A DNA stretch of 64,000 nucleotides from CBCXVS01 sp965178525 (lineage in GTDB: Bacteria > Tectomicrobia > Entotheonellia > Entotheonellales > Entotheonellaceae): NCBI GenBank assembly GCA_965178525.1, contig CBCXVS010000005.1:5023-69022 (forward strand), written 5' to 3'. A program made the translations under genes and the position numbers. The notes beneath the pieces are model-generated. The model was not told the DNA's origin. It ran no database searches and saw only the letters and a program-made list of their open reading frames with translations. This document shows, in pieces, positions 15,382 through 25,508 of the stretch. Position 1 is the stretch's first letter. Each line of letters opens with the position of its first letter.

Positions 15382-17403
15382 CTACACGCGAAGAAGCTGT
15401 GTGGCCCTGGCAACGATATTCTCGACCGTAAAGCCATAGTGCTTGAATACCTCTGCCGCTGGCGCACTGGCGCCGAACGTCGTGATACCAAGCACATCCC
15501 CCACATCGCCGACCCACTCGCGCCAGCCCATGGGCGAGCCGGCTTCGACGGCCAGACGGGCCGTCACGGCGGGTGGTAACACCGCATCACGATAGTCCTG
15601 AGGCTGCTCCCGGAAAAGCTCCCAACTCGGCAAACTGACGACACGCGCGTCGATACCATCCGCCGCCAGGCGCGCTTGCGCCTGCAGGATGAGGGAGACC
15701 TCAGAGCCACTTGCCATCAGCACGACGTCGGGCAACGCGCCACTCTCTCGGGCCAGGACATAGGCGCCCCAGCGCACGCCCTCGGCACTCGCAAAACGGC
15801 TCCGGTCGAGGATCGGCAAGCCCTGGCGCGTCAAGACCAACATCGTGGGGCCCTGGCGGCGCGTCATCGCCACACGCCAAGCGTAGGCCACCTCATTGGC
15901 ATCAGCAGGGCGCAGCAGGCACAGATTCGGCATGGCCCGTAACGACGCCAGATGCTCGATGGGCTGATGCGTCGGCCCATCCTCGCCCACGCCGATCGAA
16001 TCGTGCGTCATCAGGTAAATAACCGGCAGTTGCATGAGCGCGGCCAGGCGAATCGCAGGGCGCGCATAATCGGTAAACACGAAAAAGGTCGCGGCATAGG
16101 GCCGCACCCCACCGTGTACCGCCATGCCGGAACAACACGCACACATGCTATGCTCACGCACGCCCCAGGCGATGTTGCGCGCCTCATATTGCCCTTTCGC
16201 AAAATACTCGGATGACGTCATCAAACTATTCGTCGACGGCGACAAGTCCGCACTTCCACCCAGCAGCCACGGCACCTTGGCGGCAAACGCATTCAAGACC
16301 TGCCCTGACGCCGCCCGCGTCGCCATCGCCCCCTTGTCCGGCGAAAACTGGGGGATGTCCGCGTCCCAATTGTCCGGCAGTACGTCGCTCATGGCCGCTT
16401 CAAACTGGGCCGCCAATTCCGGATAGGCGCGCCGGTAAGCCGTGAACCGCTCCTGCCACGCCTGTTCCAACTCCGCCCCGCGGCCTACGGCTTGGCGCAT
16501 ATGGTCCAGAACTCGCTTGGGCGCCAAAAAGCGCGCGTCCACCGGCCAGTCGTAGACCTGCTTGGTGCGTTGCACCTCCTCCTCGCCTAAGGGCGCGCCA
16601 TGCGCCGCCGACGTATCCTGAAAGTTGGGCGAGCCGTAGCCGATATGCGTCCGCACAATGATCAACGAGGGCCACTCCGTCTCGGCGCGGGCCGCGGTGA
16701 GCGCATCTGTGAGCGCGGCGAGATCGTTGCCTCGATCCCCAATATTCTGCACATGCCACTGATAACCCTCGAATCGGCGCGCAACATCGTCGGAATACGT
16801 TAGGGCCGTATTGCCTTCGATGCTGATGTGATTGTCGTCATAGACATAGATGAGCTTGCCAAGTCCTAAATGCCCAGCCAATGAGGCCGCCTCGTGCGAG
16901 GCGCCTTCCATCAAGTCGCCATCGCCGCAGAAGACGCAGGTGTAGTGATCGACGATCGTATGTCCGGGGCGATTGAGCACCGCGGCCAGGTGGGCTTCGG
17001 CCATGGCCATGCCAACGGCATTCATCATCCCCTGCCCGAGGGGCCCCGTCGTCACCTCCACGCCGGGCGTCATGCCATACTCCGGATGCCCCGGCGTTTG
17101 ACTCTCCCACTGGCGAAAGCGCCGGATCTCGTCGAGCGAGACGTCATAGCCAGTGAGATAGAGCATGGCATATTGCAACATCGACGCGTGCCCGTTCGAC
17201 AGCACGAATCGATCGCGGTCAAACCAGCGCGGATTCCGCGGGTTGTAGCGCAGGAATTGCGTCCACAGCACATACGCCAACGGCGCCAGGGCCATCGGTG
17301 TCCCGGGATGCCCCGAGTTGGCTTGTTGCACGGCGTCCATCGCAAGGGTGCGAATGGTCGCAATACATACGTCCTCGACAGGCATGGTCTCAAGCTTGCT
17401 CAT
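15382..17403 (-). CDS. tkt: Transketolase
   Basis: About 673 residues from ATG 17403 (MSKLETMPVEDV); AAAAGG lies 9 bases upstream. An alternative ATG at 17412 is possible. Typical motifs are NSGHPGTPMALAPLAYVLW, the thiamine-pyrophosphate motif starting GDGDLMEGASHEA with YDDNHISIEGNT, and GVREHSM in the pyrimidine domain. It moves two-carbon units between ketose and aldose phosphates in the pentose phosphate or Calvin-type cycle, acting as a dimer with thiamine diphosphate and a divalent metal. It is paired with transaldolase downstream. No irregularity is seen. Confidence 0.96.
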   Translation of the reverse strand: MSKLETMPVEDVCIATIRTLAMDAVQQANSGHPGTPMALAPLAYVLWTQFLRYNPRNPRWFDRDRFVLSNGHASMLQYAMLYLTGYDVSLDEIRRFRQWESQTPGHPEYGMTPGVEVTTGPLGQGMMNAVGMAMAEAHLAAVLNRPGHTIVDHYTCVFCGDGDLMEGASHEAASLAGHLGLGKLIYVYDDNHISIEGNTALTYSDDVARRFEGYQWHVQNIGDRGNDLAALTDALTAARAETEWPSLIIVRTHIGYGSPNFQDTSAAHGAPLGEEEVQRTKQVYDWPVDARFLAPKRVLDHMRQAVGRGAELEQAWQERFTAYRRAYPELAAQFEAAMSDVLPDNWDADIPQFSPDKGAMATRAASGQVLNAFAAKVPWLLGGSADLSPSTNSLMTSSEYFAKGQYEARNIAWGVREHSMCACCSGMAVHGGVRPYAATFFVFTDYARPAIRLAALMQLPVIYLMTHDSIGVGEDGPTHQPIEHLASLRAMPNLCLLRPADANEVAYAWRVAMTRRQGPTMLVLTRQGLPILDRSRFASAEGVRWGAYVLARESGALPDVVLMASGSEVSLILQAQARLAADGIDARVVSLPSWELFREQPQDYRDAVLPPAVTARLAVEAGSPMGWREWVGDVGDVLGITTFGASAPAAEVFKHYGFTVENIVARATQLLRV

Positions 17404-17598
17404 GGTCGCCATCCTTTTATCCCAGCCCGCACGTTCACAGAGATTGATGATCACCCCCAGCACCGGACAACTCTGCCCAAGCTCACTTGCCGCAGATTAT
17501 AGCATACGCCACTCGGCGATTCGCATGATATAAATCCGAACCCGGAAGCGCATCTGCGTCCACTAGGATTTGCCGATCGACCACGAGAATGCTAATGG

Positions 17599-18660
17599 TT
17601 AGGCCGCGATCTCCGCGTTCACCCGGCTGTACTCAAACGGCAAGCCCGTCGGCTGGCCTGTGCTCGGATCCGGGGTCCCAAGCGTCTGATTCGCCACGAG
17701 TTTGACCTCGTACATCAGTCCCATCGCTTGGTCCAGTGCTTTCGGCTTTCCATTGAAGGTGTGGTGCAGTGCATTGAGCAGTTTGCTGTAGCTGAAATTG
17801 AACTGATCGGCCATGCGCCGCGAGCGCGACCCTTCCGGATAATCCGTGGCTTTGGGGTTCTCCGGCGTTGCCCAGACGCCGTCGGGGTCGAAGCGAATCG
17901 GGGCACCTGTGTAGGAATATCCCTCCGGAATATCGGGGTTGGGGCGCAGCCGCCGGCCATGATCAATCTCGGCAAAGCGATAATAATGGGCAAACGCGCC
18001 GCTCGGATCCAGCGGGCTGAGTTTCGTGCCTTCGCCCTGAGAAACGATGAGCTGCAGCCCGCTTTGGGCGGACGCAACGTTGGTAATCGGGAACAGTTGG
18101 GTCGGCGGAAACCACTGTGGGTCCACCACCTGGCGGTCCGGATCGCCCGTGAAAATCCCATCGCCGAGCTCGCCGATTTTATCGATGACGGCCTGATAGA
18201 AGTCACCGATGGTGGCAAATTCCGGTGGTTCCGTTCCTGCAGCCCTGAGAGCTACCGGAAAATGGAGCGGGTCTTCCGGTTCTTCGATCCGCATAAATAC
18301 ATCCTGTACGACCGACTTGGAAAACGGCGCGAGCCCGACGATCAGGTCGCCGCCAATGTGCATGGGGAGTGGGCCAGGGTACGTCGGGACAAAACCCGGT
18401 GTATCGATCTGCGGCACGCCACCAATGGCGTTGAGCGTGTTGGCAGCGATCGTCATGTGCAGCATTTCCTCGATCACGACCGAGCGGATGATATCCTCAA
18501 TGGCCCGGTTCGGCCCGCGTTTGAGGGTAAACAGCGCGGTCAAATAGGGCGGAATGGTCGCGTGTTCCAGCTCAATGGCATTCTGCAAGTACGTGTAGAG
18601 GTCGCTTGCCCGCTCGGCAGCATAGACGTTGTTGATGAATCGACGCTCAATGATTAGCAT
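17599..18660 (-). CDS. Ferritin-like domain protein related to VioB C-terminal domain
   Basis: A 353-residue protein whose first ~150 residues show the ferritin-like four-helix pattern of the iminophenyl-pyruvate dimer synthase family: AIELEHATIPPYLTALF and VIEEMLHMTIAANTLNAIGG, giving Glu, EExxH and nearby metal ligands. In violacein and indolocarbazole pathways (VioB, RebD) this domain is the C-terminal half of a ~1000-residue haem enzyme that couples two imine molecules. Here it is a separate gene 28 bases downstream of a VioB N-terminal-like gene. No tryptophan oxidase (VioA-like) is in the window, so the reaction is unknown. It could equally be a general diiron oxidase. Confidence 0.78.
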   Translation of the reverse strand: MLIIERRFINNVYAAERASDLYTYLQNAIELEHATIPPYLTALFTLKRGPNRAIEDIIRSVVIEEMLHMTIAANTLNAIGGVPQIDTPGFVPTYPGPLPMHIGGDLIVGLAPFSKSVVQDVFMRIEEPEDPLHFPVALRAAGTEPPEFATIGDFYQAVIDKIGELGDGIFTGDPDRQVVDPQWFPPTQLFPITNVASAQSGLQLIVSQGEGTKLSPLDPSGAFAHYYRFAEIDHGRRLRPNPDIPEGYSYTGAPIRFDPDGVWATPENPKATDYPEGSRSRRMADQFNFSYSKLLNALHHTFNGKPKALDQAMGLMYEVKLVANQTLGTPDPSTGQPTGLPFEYSRVNAEIAA

Positions 18661-18688
18661 GCTTTGTTCTCCGTGTAGCGGGTGCAGC

Positions 18689-20692
18689 TCACTGCGCTGT
18701 TTGATCTTGAGCTTGGATCAGGCTGCGCATGAAATCGGCTTTGCCGCCGATTTCCTCCTGCAGCTCTTCCGCAGTTCCATGTGCACGGGGGCTGGGCGCC
18801 ACGCGTACCGCCGGGGCCAGGGCTCGCAGCGCCGCGGCATCCGGGGAACGCGGTCTTGCCGGTATGAGTTTGTTGTCCGGGTTGCCATAGATGAGCGCAT
18901 ACGTCCCATCCGGGTTCTTCTGCCGCAGCCACTTCAGAATGGTCTCCGTCCTGGCGCCGGAGAGATCTCGGGTAACCGGCATATGGTTGGGGTTGGCCAT
19001 GTCAAGCGAAAAGGCAAGCTCCAGAATAGCGCGGTGCCGGACGACTTCGTCGTAGTTGCCTAAATCGAATAGCTGCTGGCTCATGATCGGGTAGAGATTG
19101 CCAAATTGCTGCAGAATCGGTTGAATGTGTGCCACCCAGGTGGGTTGCTCGGGAACTTCGAAGGCATCGCGCACGTGCAGCACGATCACATCCAAACCGG
19201 GTTGTGGGATGGGCGTAGCCGTCTCAAGGCTGTAATTCAACACGTAAATTTGCCCGTCGATATAGCCTCTGGGATTGTCCGGGTCGCTGGCCTGCACAGT
19301 GAGGACGGCGGTGCCGTCATCTTGCGTGTCCAAGGTTTGCGCGTAGGTGATGGCATCTTGCGGAAAACCCATGTACGGTACCGGTGCGCTCGGCGGTTGC
19401 GCACCGCCTGCGCCGGCCGGTTGTGACGGGGGCGATAGATTGACATTGATGGCCGCGTCAGGCAGCGGCCGGCCGTATGCTGCAGCATAAAACGTGGTTT
19501 CGGCCACAACTGGAGTCTGGCGCCCCGGATCGAGCCGATGCACAAACGGCTCGGCGCGCACGAACAAGCCGCCCGGCGTTTCCCGGATCGCGATCGTCTG
19601 GCGGCCGCCGGCGTCGGTTTGAATCAGCGCAAGCGGATGGTCACGCAGCAGATCGAGTGCGGCGTCATCGATCGGAAACGTGATTAATCCTGCGGTATTG
19701 AGAAGCCAGTCCGGTTGCCGGTAATCGATGGCGCCCAGGCGGAGATACTGTGATGCGGAAATGGGGCGTCCTTCGGTCAAGAGATTATCGTTGCGACCCG
19801 CCGTATGGTTCAATACTGCCAAGTCGAGCCGGCCGATATCTCGCAGCTCTCTGCCGGACGGCGAGTTCGTCAGTGGCAAGCTGTTGCCAAGATCGGCCGT
19901 GACCGTACTCGCGGTTTCGTCCACCGTACACGAGAAGAAGTTCAAGCCAGCGGCAGTGGATCGACTATTGGCGGGCGCCATGCGCCGGCCCCGCACAAAG
20001 CTGAGCGGCTCGCTGGCATGTGCCGGTCCAATGGCGCCGATCACGGTGCCAAAGGTAAAGCGGTCCTGAGTGGAAACGGTGAAATAGCCGAAGGTCGTCA
20101 GCGCCACCGAAAGCAGCCCGTCTGCCGTGTTGGCGCGCAATTCCCGCAGACAACGTGACGCGTCGAGCGCCGTGGGCCATTGCACATTCGTGAGTACCGA
20201 TTGAAACACCGACGAGGCCGTCTGGCCGTTCACGGCAGGGCCGCTCTGCCGGCCGAAGAGGATGTCACGAAACGGCACCGGCGCGAAATCGCCTTCAAAA
20301 AAAGCCGATGTCTTGCCGTCGTGCAAGCGTATCGTGAGTCCCCAGATTTCCGAAGATAGCTGACACTGCGGGTCGAGGTCCACCAATTTGCCGCTGACAT
20401 GGCCGTCAGAACCGCCAATCCTCAGACCCACAACCGGATCCTGGGCGGCATCATTGGCGCCACTGCCGTCTTGGTAGCCCACGGCTTTGACGGTGCAATT
20501 GATGAGACGGAAGGCGCCCGATCCGCTGGGATTCCACCAACCGTTTAGGGTGCCCAGATCACGGTCCTACGGTTCTTGGAAACGGGACTCGAAGGAATAC
20601 GTGTCGTAATGGCGCACGTCGTTGTTGACAGTCGAGACATCCGCCTGGAAATCGCCCGAAAAGACCAGACGCAGGTTCCCGAGGTAACTCAT
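18689..20692 (-). pseudogene. VioB N-terminal-like protein interrupted by an in-frame TAG
   Basis: The gene starts at ATG 20692 (MSYLGNLRLVFSGDFQAD) after AAGGAG and would encode 667 residues. After residue 41 a TAG (20567-20569) stands in the same frame. Translation beyond it is smooth (DRDLGTLNGWWNPSGSG...) to the TGA at 18689. The N-terminal start, the long beta-rich body, and the C-terminal YPIMSQQLFDLGNYD ... MPVTRDLSGARTETILKWL correspond by eye to the VioB region preceding its ferritin-like domain. With the downstream ferritin-like gene it would make a two-subunit VioB-like enzyme. A shorter product could start at the GTG at 20482. The function is not established. Confidence 0.65.
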
Positions 20693-21061
20693 TGTGCTCT
20701 CCTTCATCGATCGGGGATGCCCTGGAGGCTCGTCCGAACTGCTAAAGGCTATCGGTATGCGTAAGAGTATAGAGGAGCCAAGCATTTTTGCCATGCGGAT
20801 TCCGCCGAGCTGGCAAAACGGGACGTGACGGCCCGTCGGCCGCCGAGGGCTCCAGGCGCCACCCACTTGAAACAATTGAAACACAACTTTCCACCCGCAT
20901 GACATCAAATTGAAACATGCCATCCGTAAAATGACACCCGTCAACGCGAGGAGAGACCTGAAACGCGACCAGAGAGACGGACCGCCGTTGGCGCAGATTG
21001 ACCACGGCGGTCTTCGGATCATTGGCAGGACTTGATCTCATTTCATACGAAGGTAGACATG
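20693..21061. other. Divergent intergenic region
   Basis: About 370 bases between the leftward VioB-like gene and the rightward redox fusion gene. No family-like frame is visible. It should contain promoters for both directions. I see no convincing operator palindrome by eye. Confidence 0.4.
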
Positions 21062-23584
21062 ATGGACACGGTGGAACACACACTCAAAGCCAGCGGATTG
21101 TTTGAGGCCCTGAACGAGGACGAGTTCCAAAGCGTGGCCAGCACCGCCACAACCCTGCAGCTCCCCTCCAACACGATGATTGCTCATGAGGGTGAGGTGG
21201 GGCAGGAATGCTATGTCATTTTCCATGGCGCCGTGCAAGTGTTGACCACCGCCGCCGATGGCCAAGAAGTGGTTGTGGCCAAGTGCGAAGCAGGCGATTT
21301 TATTGGAGAACAGGCCCTCTTGCCAGACTCCAAAGGCCGCCGTAACGCCAGTTTGCGAGCACATTCTGATGTCACCTTACTACGCATTACCAAGACCGAT
21401 TTCCAACGCATCTTGGCCCATGATCATCCCCTCAAGGACAGGCTCCTGCAGCGGGGTAAAGAGCAGGTCCAGCACAATCTCTTGCGGCAGTCCGCCTTAT
21501 TCCGTTCGCTCTATTTCGGGGCCGACACGGTGTGGTATCGTGAGGAAGGGATGGCGGACCGCGAGGTGGTCTTCCGCCAGGGCGACCCTGGCGACAAGGC
21601 GTATGTGGTCTTGTCCGGCGCGGCCGACGTGTACGAGGAAGAGGCGGACGGCAGTCCACGTCTCTTGCGGCAATTAGGTCCGGGCTCGGTGTTTGGCGAA
21701 CTGGCCTTGCTGGAGCAACAGCCGCGTTCGGCGACCGTGCTGGCCCATGGCCCGCTCAAGGTTCTCAGCATCGATGGCAACCGCTTCCTGACGCTGTATC
21801 AAAGACGCCCCGAAGTACGCGAATATATGCACACGCTGAAGAACATTTATCCTCTGGCCGGGCGCGGGTTTATGACGCAATACCTGGGCACCTTTCTGGG
21901 GATGGAGTGTTTGACCACCGTGGCCTCGCTCATCGATGGCACCACGGCGGTCAGCTCGCTTGTCATTGGTCACGAGATCTTTCACATGAGCGTTACATTG
22001 CATGAGGCTGAGGCGCTGGAGATCCTGTACTTCGAAGACCCGAGCCAGGACATCGAGCGCAAGCTCGTGCTGTCACGAACGACCATCATAGAAGTCACGT
22101 CGCACGGCCATTGGCCGGAACTTGGCCACGTGTATCGCATGGTCCTGGAACGGACCCCACTGGCGTCAGAGCAAATCGCCCTGTTTCGCCAGGAAGGCAT
22201 CTTGGCGCGTGAGGTCATGCTGCCACTCTACCAGGATCACGAGACCGTGTGTCACTGCATGCAGGTCACGCGGGGTGACATACGGCTGGCCATTGAAGGC
22301 GGCGGTCACACGGCGGACGCGGTGATGGAGAGCGCCGGCACCGGCACCGTGTGCGGCTCCTGCCGCGTGTTGTTACATGAGATGGTGGGGCAGGTGGATT
22401 GGACGCCCGTGCACATCTCAAAGGTGCTAGCCGTGGCCGAGGGCATTCGGACGTTTCGTCTGACGCCGCACCGGGGCGCGCTGAAGCCGGCGAAACCGGG
22501 GCAGCATATTCTTCTCCAAGCCTATATTGAGGGAACGTGGGTGCAGCGCCCCTATACGATCTCCTCCGCGGCGCACGAAACGCGCTATCGCGATATCACG
22601 GTCAAACGCGAACCGCACGGCCTCTTTTCCGGCTGGCTCTTTGAGGAACGCTGGGAAGGAACGCTGATCCGCATATCCGACCCGCAGGGCGATTTTTGTC
22701 TTGAGCCCGCTGACGCCGAGGAGCCGATTGTGTGTCTGGTCGGGGGGATTAGCATGACGCCGGCCCTCGCCATGTGCCGATCGATGGCGCACGATAGCAC
22801 CTTGCAGCCGCTCCACATTGACTACAGTGCATCCACACGGGAGCAATTGGCCTACGCCGACGAACTGCAACAGGCGGCGGCAACCTATGATCATATCGAC
22901 CTCAATTTGCGCACGACAGCAGACAACGGGCGGTTGACGGCCAGCGACATCGCGCAGTTGGAGCAGCAGTATCCCAAGGCGCAATATTATGTTTGCGGCC
23001 CATCCGCTTACCAACAGGCGGTCGAGACCTACTTGAAAGACACGGCCGTGGGGCCGGATCGCATCCACACCGAAGCTTTTACCCCAGTCGGTGATCAACC
23101 GGTGGCGCCCACCCGGCACTACTTTTATCTCGGGGCGGCGCTCTTACTCGCTTTTGCGCTGCAAGAGATCTTACCGCTGAAATGGCCCTGGCTCGAAACC
23201 CTACAAGAACGCGAACGTTTTAAGCGCTGGTCCGGCCTGCTCTTGACGCTCTACATCGGATCGCAATTCATCCTACCGTTCCTGCGCCAGCGAGGTTACT
23301 TGCGGGCCGCGGCTCGCCACTATCACCTGCACAAGCTGCAGGGCGCCTTTGCCCCGCTATTTTTCTACGCGCATTCAACGTCGCTGGGGTATGCGTATCT
23401 CTTGGGGCTGAGCTTGGTGTATTTTGCCAACGTCGCACTCGGGTTACTGAATCACGAAAGGGTGACCCAACCGCGGCCTACTCAACGCTACCGGTTTTAT
23501 TGGTTGATCGCGCATATCGGGTTGTCGCTCCTCATCGTGGCGCTCGTGGCGTATCACATCTACGTTGTATTCGCCTATCAGTAA
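21062..23584 (+). CDS. Multidomain redox protein: two cNMP domains, BFD-like Fe-S, FNR reductase, membrane domain
   Basis: An 840-residue fusion (ATG 21059 is an alternative; GAAGG lies upstream). Domains in order: CNB 1 (~10-130, GDFIGEQALLPDS); CNB 2 (~150-255, GSVFGELALLEQQPRSATV); a linker with unassigned similarity (~270-390); a BFD-like [2Fe-2S] domain (~395-450, VCHCMQV...VCGSC); FAD/NAD oxidoreductase (~455-690, RPYTISSA, VCLVGGISMTPALAMCR, YYVCGPSAYQQAV); and a C-terminal domain with about four to five membrane helices (705-840). The last has several His (HYHLHKLQG, FYAHSTS, IAHIGLS, AYHIYVV) that could bind haem b. It probably moves electrons from NAD(P)H across the inner membrane to the cytochromes encoded next. 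The CNB domains suggest control by cyclic nucleotide or redox ligands. Confidence 0.82.
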   Translation: MDTVEHTLKASGLFEALNEDEFQSVASTATTLQLPSNTMIAHEGEVGQECYVIFHGAVQVLTTAADGQEVVVAKCEAGDFIGEQALLPDSKGRRNASLRAHSDVTLLRITKTDFQRILAHDHPLKDRLLQRGKEQVQHNLLRQSALFRSLYFGADTVWYREEGMADREVVFRQGDPGDKAYVVLSGAADVYEEEADGSPRLLRQLGPGSVFGELALLEQQPRSATVLAHGPLKVLSIDGNRFLTLYQRRPEVREYMHTLKNIYPLAGRGFMTQYLGTFLGMECLTTVASLIDGTTAVSSLVIGHEIFHMSVTLHEAEALEILYFEDPSQDIERKLVLSRTTIIEVTSHGHWPELGHVYRMVLERTPLASEQIALFRQEGILAREVMLPLYQDHETVCHCMQVTRGDIRLAIEGGGHTADAVMESAGTGTVCGSCRVLLHEMVGQVDWTPVHISKVLAVAEGIRTFRLTPHRGALKPAKPGQHILLQAYIEGTWVQRPYTISSAAHETRYRDITVKREPHGLFSGWLFEERWEGTLIRISDPQGDFCLEPADAEEPIVCLVGGISMTPALAMCRSMAHDSTLQPLHIDYSASTREQLAYADELQQAAATYDHIDLNLRTTADNGRLTASDIAQLEQQYPKAQYYVCGPSAYQQAVETYLKDTAVGPDRIHTEAFTPVGDQPVAPTRHYFYLGAALLLAFALQEILPLKWPWLETLQERERFKRWSGLLLTLYIGSQFILPFLRQRGYLRAAARHYHLHKLQGAFAPLFFYAHSTSLGYAYLLGLSLVYFANVALGLLNHERVTQPRPTQRYRFYWLIAHIGLSLLIVALVAYHIYVVFAYQ

Positions 23585-23594
23585 GGGAGACGCC

Positions 23595-24263
23595 ATGAAA
23601 CCAGCAGCGAAACTCGGCTACCTGATCGGACCGGCCTTGGCGCTTGTGGCACTGGTGTTCCTCCTCTTGCCGGGACAGGCGCGTTGGCACGCACGCGGTC
23701 CGGCCAACACCGGCCATGAAACCCTGGCCTGTCAGGAATGCCATGTGCCGGCCGCCGGCGCCATGCGCCAACAAGTGCAAGCCAACCTCCGCTATAGTTT
23801 GGGCTTGCGGGCCACAGCCGTCGACTTTCAACACCAGCCGGTCACCAATGCCACGTGCCAGACGTGCCACGGCCGGCCCAAAGATAACCATCCGGCCCAT
23901 CGCTTCAACGAACCGCGCTTCGCGGAAGCGCGGACGCGTATTCAACCGCAACGCTGCGTCTCATGCCATCGCGAACACCGCGGCGGCCGCGTCACGATGG
24001 AACCGACGTTCTGCCAGCATTGCCATCAGAAGCTCGCCTTAAAAAACGATCCGCTCGAGGTGTCGCATGAGACCCTGATCGCGGAGCAGAAATGGAGCAG
24101 TTGTATGACCTGCCATGATTTTCATGGCAACCATGTGATGACCGTGGCGACAGCCGTCAAAGACGCTCTGCCATTTGAGCAAATCACCGCGTATTTTCAC
24201 GGGGCTCCCTCCCCCTATTCGGACCGGAAACGCTACGCAACGAAGGAGCCGCGCCATGACTAG
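23595..24263 (+). CDS. Pentahaem c-type cytochrome
   Basis: A 222-residue protein from ATG 23595, after AAGGGAG and 10 bases behind the redox fusion gene. A hydrophobic N-terminal segment (LIGPALALVALVFLLLPG) anchors or exports it. Five CxxCH haem motifs follow: CQECH, CQTCH, CVSCH, CQHCH and CMTCH. It is a periplasmic electron carrier, presumably taking electrons from the membrane domain of the upstream protein. Its stop codon overlaps the start of the next gene, so translation is coupled. The exact family (NapC/NrfH or cytochrome c7-like) is not clear to me. Confidence 0.88.
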   Translation: MKPAAKLGYLIGPALALVALVFLLLPGQARWHARGPANTGHETLACQECHVPAAGAMRQQVQANLRYSLGLRATAVDFQHQPVTNATCQTCHGRPKDNHPAHRFNEPRFAEARTRIQPQRCVSCHREHRGGRVTMEPTFCQHCHQKLALKNDPLEVSHETLIAEQKWSSCMTCHDFHGNHVMTVATAVKDALPFEQITAYFHGAPSPYSDRKRYATKEPRHD

Positions 24264-25134
24264 ACCGGCATGGATGATCACCGCACTGGCGTTAACGGTA
24301 TGGGCCATCTACCTATTTGTGCAGGCTCCGGCGTCACTGCCGGAGGAAGGCGCTGCCACTGGCGAGCTCATCCCGATTGAGACGGTGTTCACCGTAGTGG
24401 CCAAGGAAAACGATATCGTCCGCGCCTTGTGGACGCGCGAGATCGTGGGCGCCGGCAAAAAAGCGGGTCTGGCCTTTGATGAAGCGTGGCGCGACAAGAC
24501 CGTGGAAGCCGGTCCCCTCCCCGCGTTGTTTTTGCGGGCCGCGGCCACGAGCCTGGAAAAGCATCCCATCCCGCTCAGTTTATTTCTAGGATCGGATTTT
24601 CCCATCAACCCGTCCAATCTGTTCGCGGGCCGGCAGGCGGAGATGTTTAAGACCCTGAAAACGACGCAGGAGGCGCAGTTCTTTTTTGCCGAGGACACGA
24701 AACGGCACACGGCCATGTTTCCCGATTTCGCCTCGGTCAAGCCCTGTGTGACCTGTCACAATGCGCATGCGGACAGTCCCAAAACCGATTGGGTTCTCAA
24801 CGATGTGATGGGCGCCACGACCTGGGCGTATCCCAAAGAGACCGTCACGATGGACGAGTTCCTGAACATCATCACCGCCGTACGCCAGGGCTTTCGGGAG
24901 GCGTATAACGCCTATTTGGAGAAAACGGCGACCTTTGCCAAGCCGCCGGAAATCGGCGACCAATGGCCGCGCCAGGGTTATTATGTGCCGAGCGCTGATG
25001 TGTTCATGGCGGCGTTTGTCCGCCTCGCTTCTGCTCGCACGGTGGATTTGTTGCTCAGCGCCACGCCGAAGGCGGCGCAGCAGGAGGCGAAGGGGCGGTC
25101 AGGGGCGAGAGGGCAACGGCTGGCCAGACGGTAG
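24256..25134 (+). CDS. Monohaem c-type protein of the DUF3365/Tll0287-like kind
   Basis: A 292-residue protein from ATG 24256, preceded by AAGGAG and overlapping the previous stop. An N-terminal hydrophobic segment (WMITALALTVWAIYLFVQ) is followed by a mostly helical periplasmic domain. One haem site, CVTCHNAH, occurs near residue 172. The layout (anchored, single CxxCH late in the domain, helical sensor-like fold) resembles DUF3365/Tll0287 haem proteins, which are thought to sense redox state. It completes a three-gene redox operon. Family assignment is by resemblance only. Confidence 0.7.
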   Translation: MTRPAWMITALALTVWAIYLFVQAPASLPEEGAATGELIPIETVFTVVAKENDIVRALWTREIVGAGKKAGLAFDEAWRDKTVEAGPLPALFLRAAATSLEKHPIPLSLFLGSDFPINPSNLFAGRQAEMFKTLKTTQEAQFFFAEDTKRHTAMFPDFASVKPCVTCHNAHADSPKTDWVLNDVMGATTWAYPKETVTMDEFLNIITAVRQGFREAYNAYLEKTATFAKPPEIGDQWPRQGYYVPSADVFMAAFVRLASARTVDLLLSATPKAAQQEAKGRSGARGQRLARR

Positions 25135-25163
25135 GCAGATTCGCAGACCGATATCGCAATCTA

Positions 25164-25191
25164 TTGCATGATCGCATTTTGTTGTCATAAT
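25164..25191 (+). promoter_or_regulatory. Putative promoter of the small TA-like operon
   Basis: TTGCAT (25164-25169) and CATAAT (25186-25191) are spaced by 16 bases, about 27 bases upstream of the GTG start at 25218. This is a reasonable sigma70-type match, though neither box is consensus. Confidence 0.4.
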
Positions 25192-25217
25192 GAGGACAGG
25201 ATCATGAGGAAGAGACC

Positions 25218-25466
25218 GTGTCGCAACGCATCGTTTGGAACGAAGAGCCGGGCGGCAACATCGAGCACATTGAGGCGCACGGGCTGACCGTTGTCGATGT
25301 CGAGCATGTGTTGGCGACCTTTGAGAGTGAAGATGTCAGCCGGTCGTCGGGACTACCCTGCGTGTTCGGTTACACGCCAGATGGGATTTACATTATCGTG
25401 GTTTACGACTTGATGGATGACGACACGCTCTATCCGGTCACGGCATACGCCGTCCCGGAACCCTGA
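25218..25466 (+). CDS. BrnT-like small protein, putative toxin of a TA pair
   Basis: An 82-residue protein starting at GTG 25218 after GAGGAAGAG. It begins RIVWNEEPGGNIEHIEAHGLT and contains YIIVVYDLMDDDTLYPVTAY, a small alpha/beta layout reminiscent of BrnT/RelE-fold proteins. An XRE-type regulator gene follows 42 bases downstream on the same strand, the common order toxin then antitoxin. No catalytic residue can be claimed from sequence. Function as a ribonuclease is inferred. Confidence 0.6.
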   Translation: MSQRIVWNEEPGGNIEHIEAHGLTVVDVEHVLATFESEDVSRSSGLPCVFGYTPDGIYIIVVYDLMDDDTLYPVTAYAVPEP

Positions 25467-25508
25467 TCTCAGCACGAGGCTGCAGTTAGAGAAGTAGAGG
25501 ATCATGCG

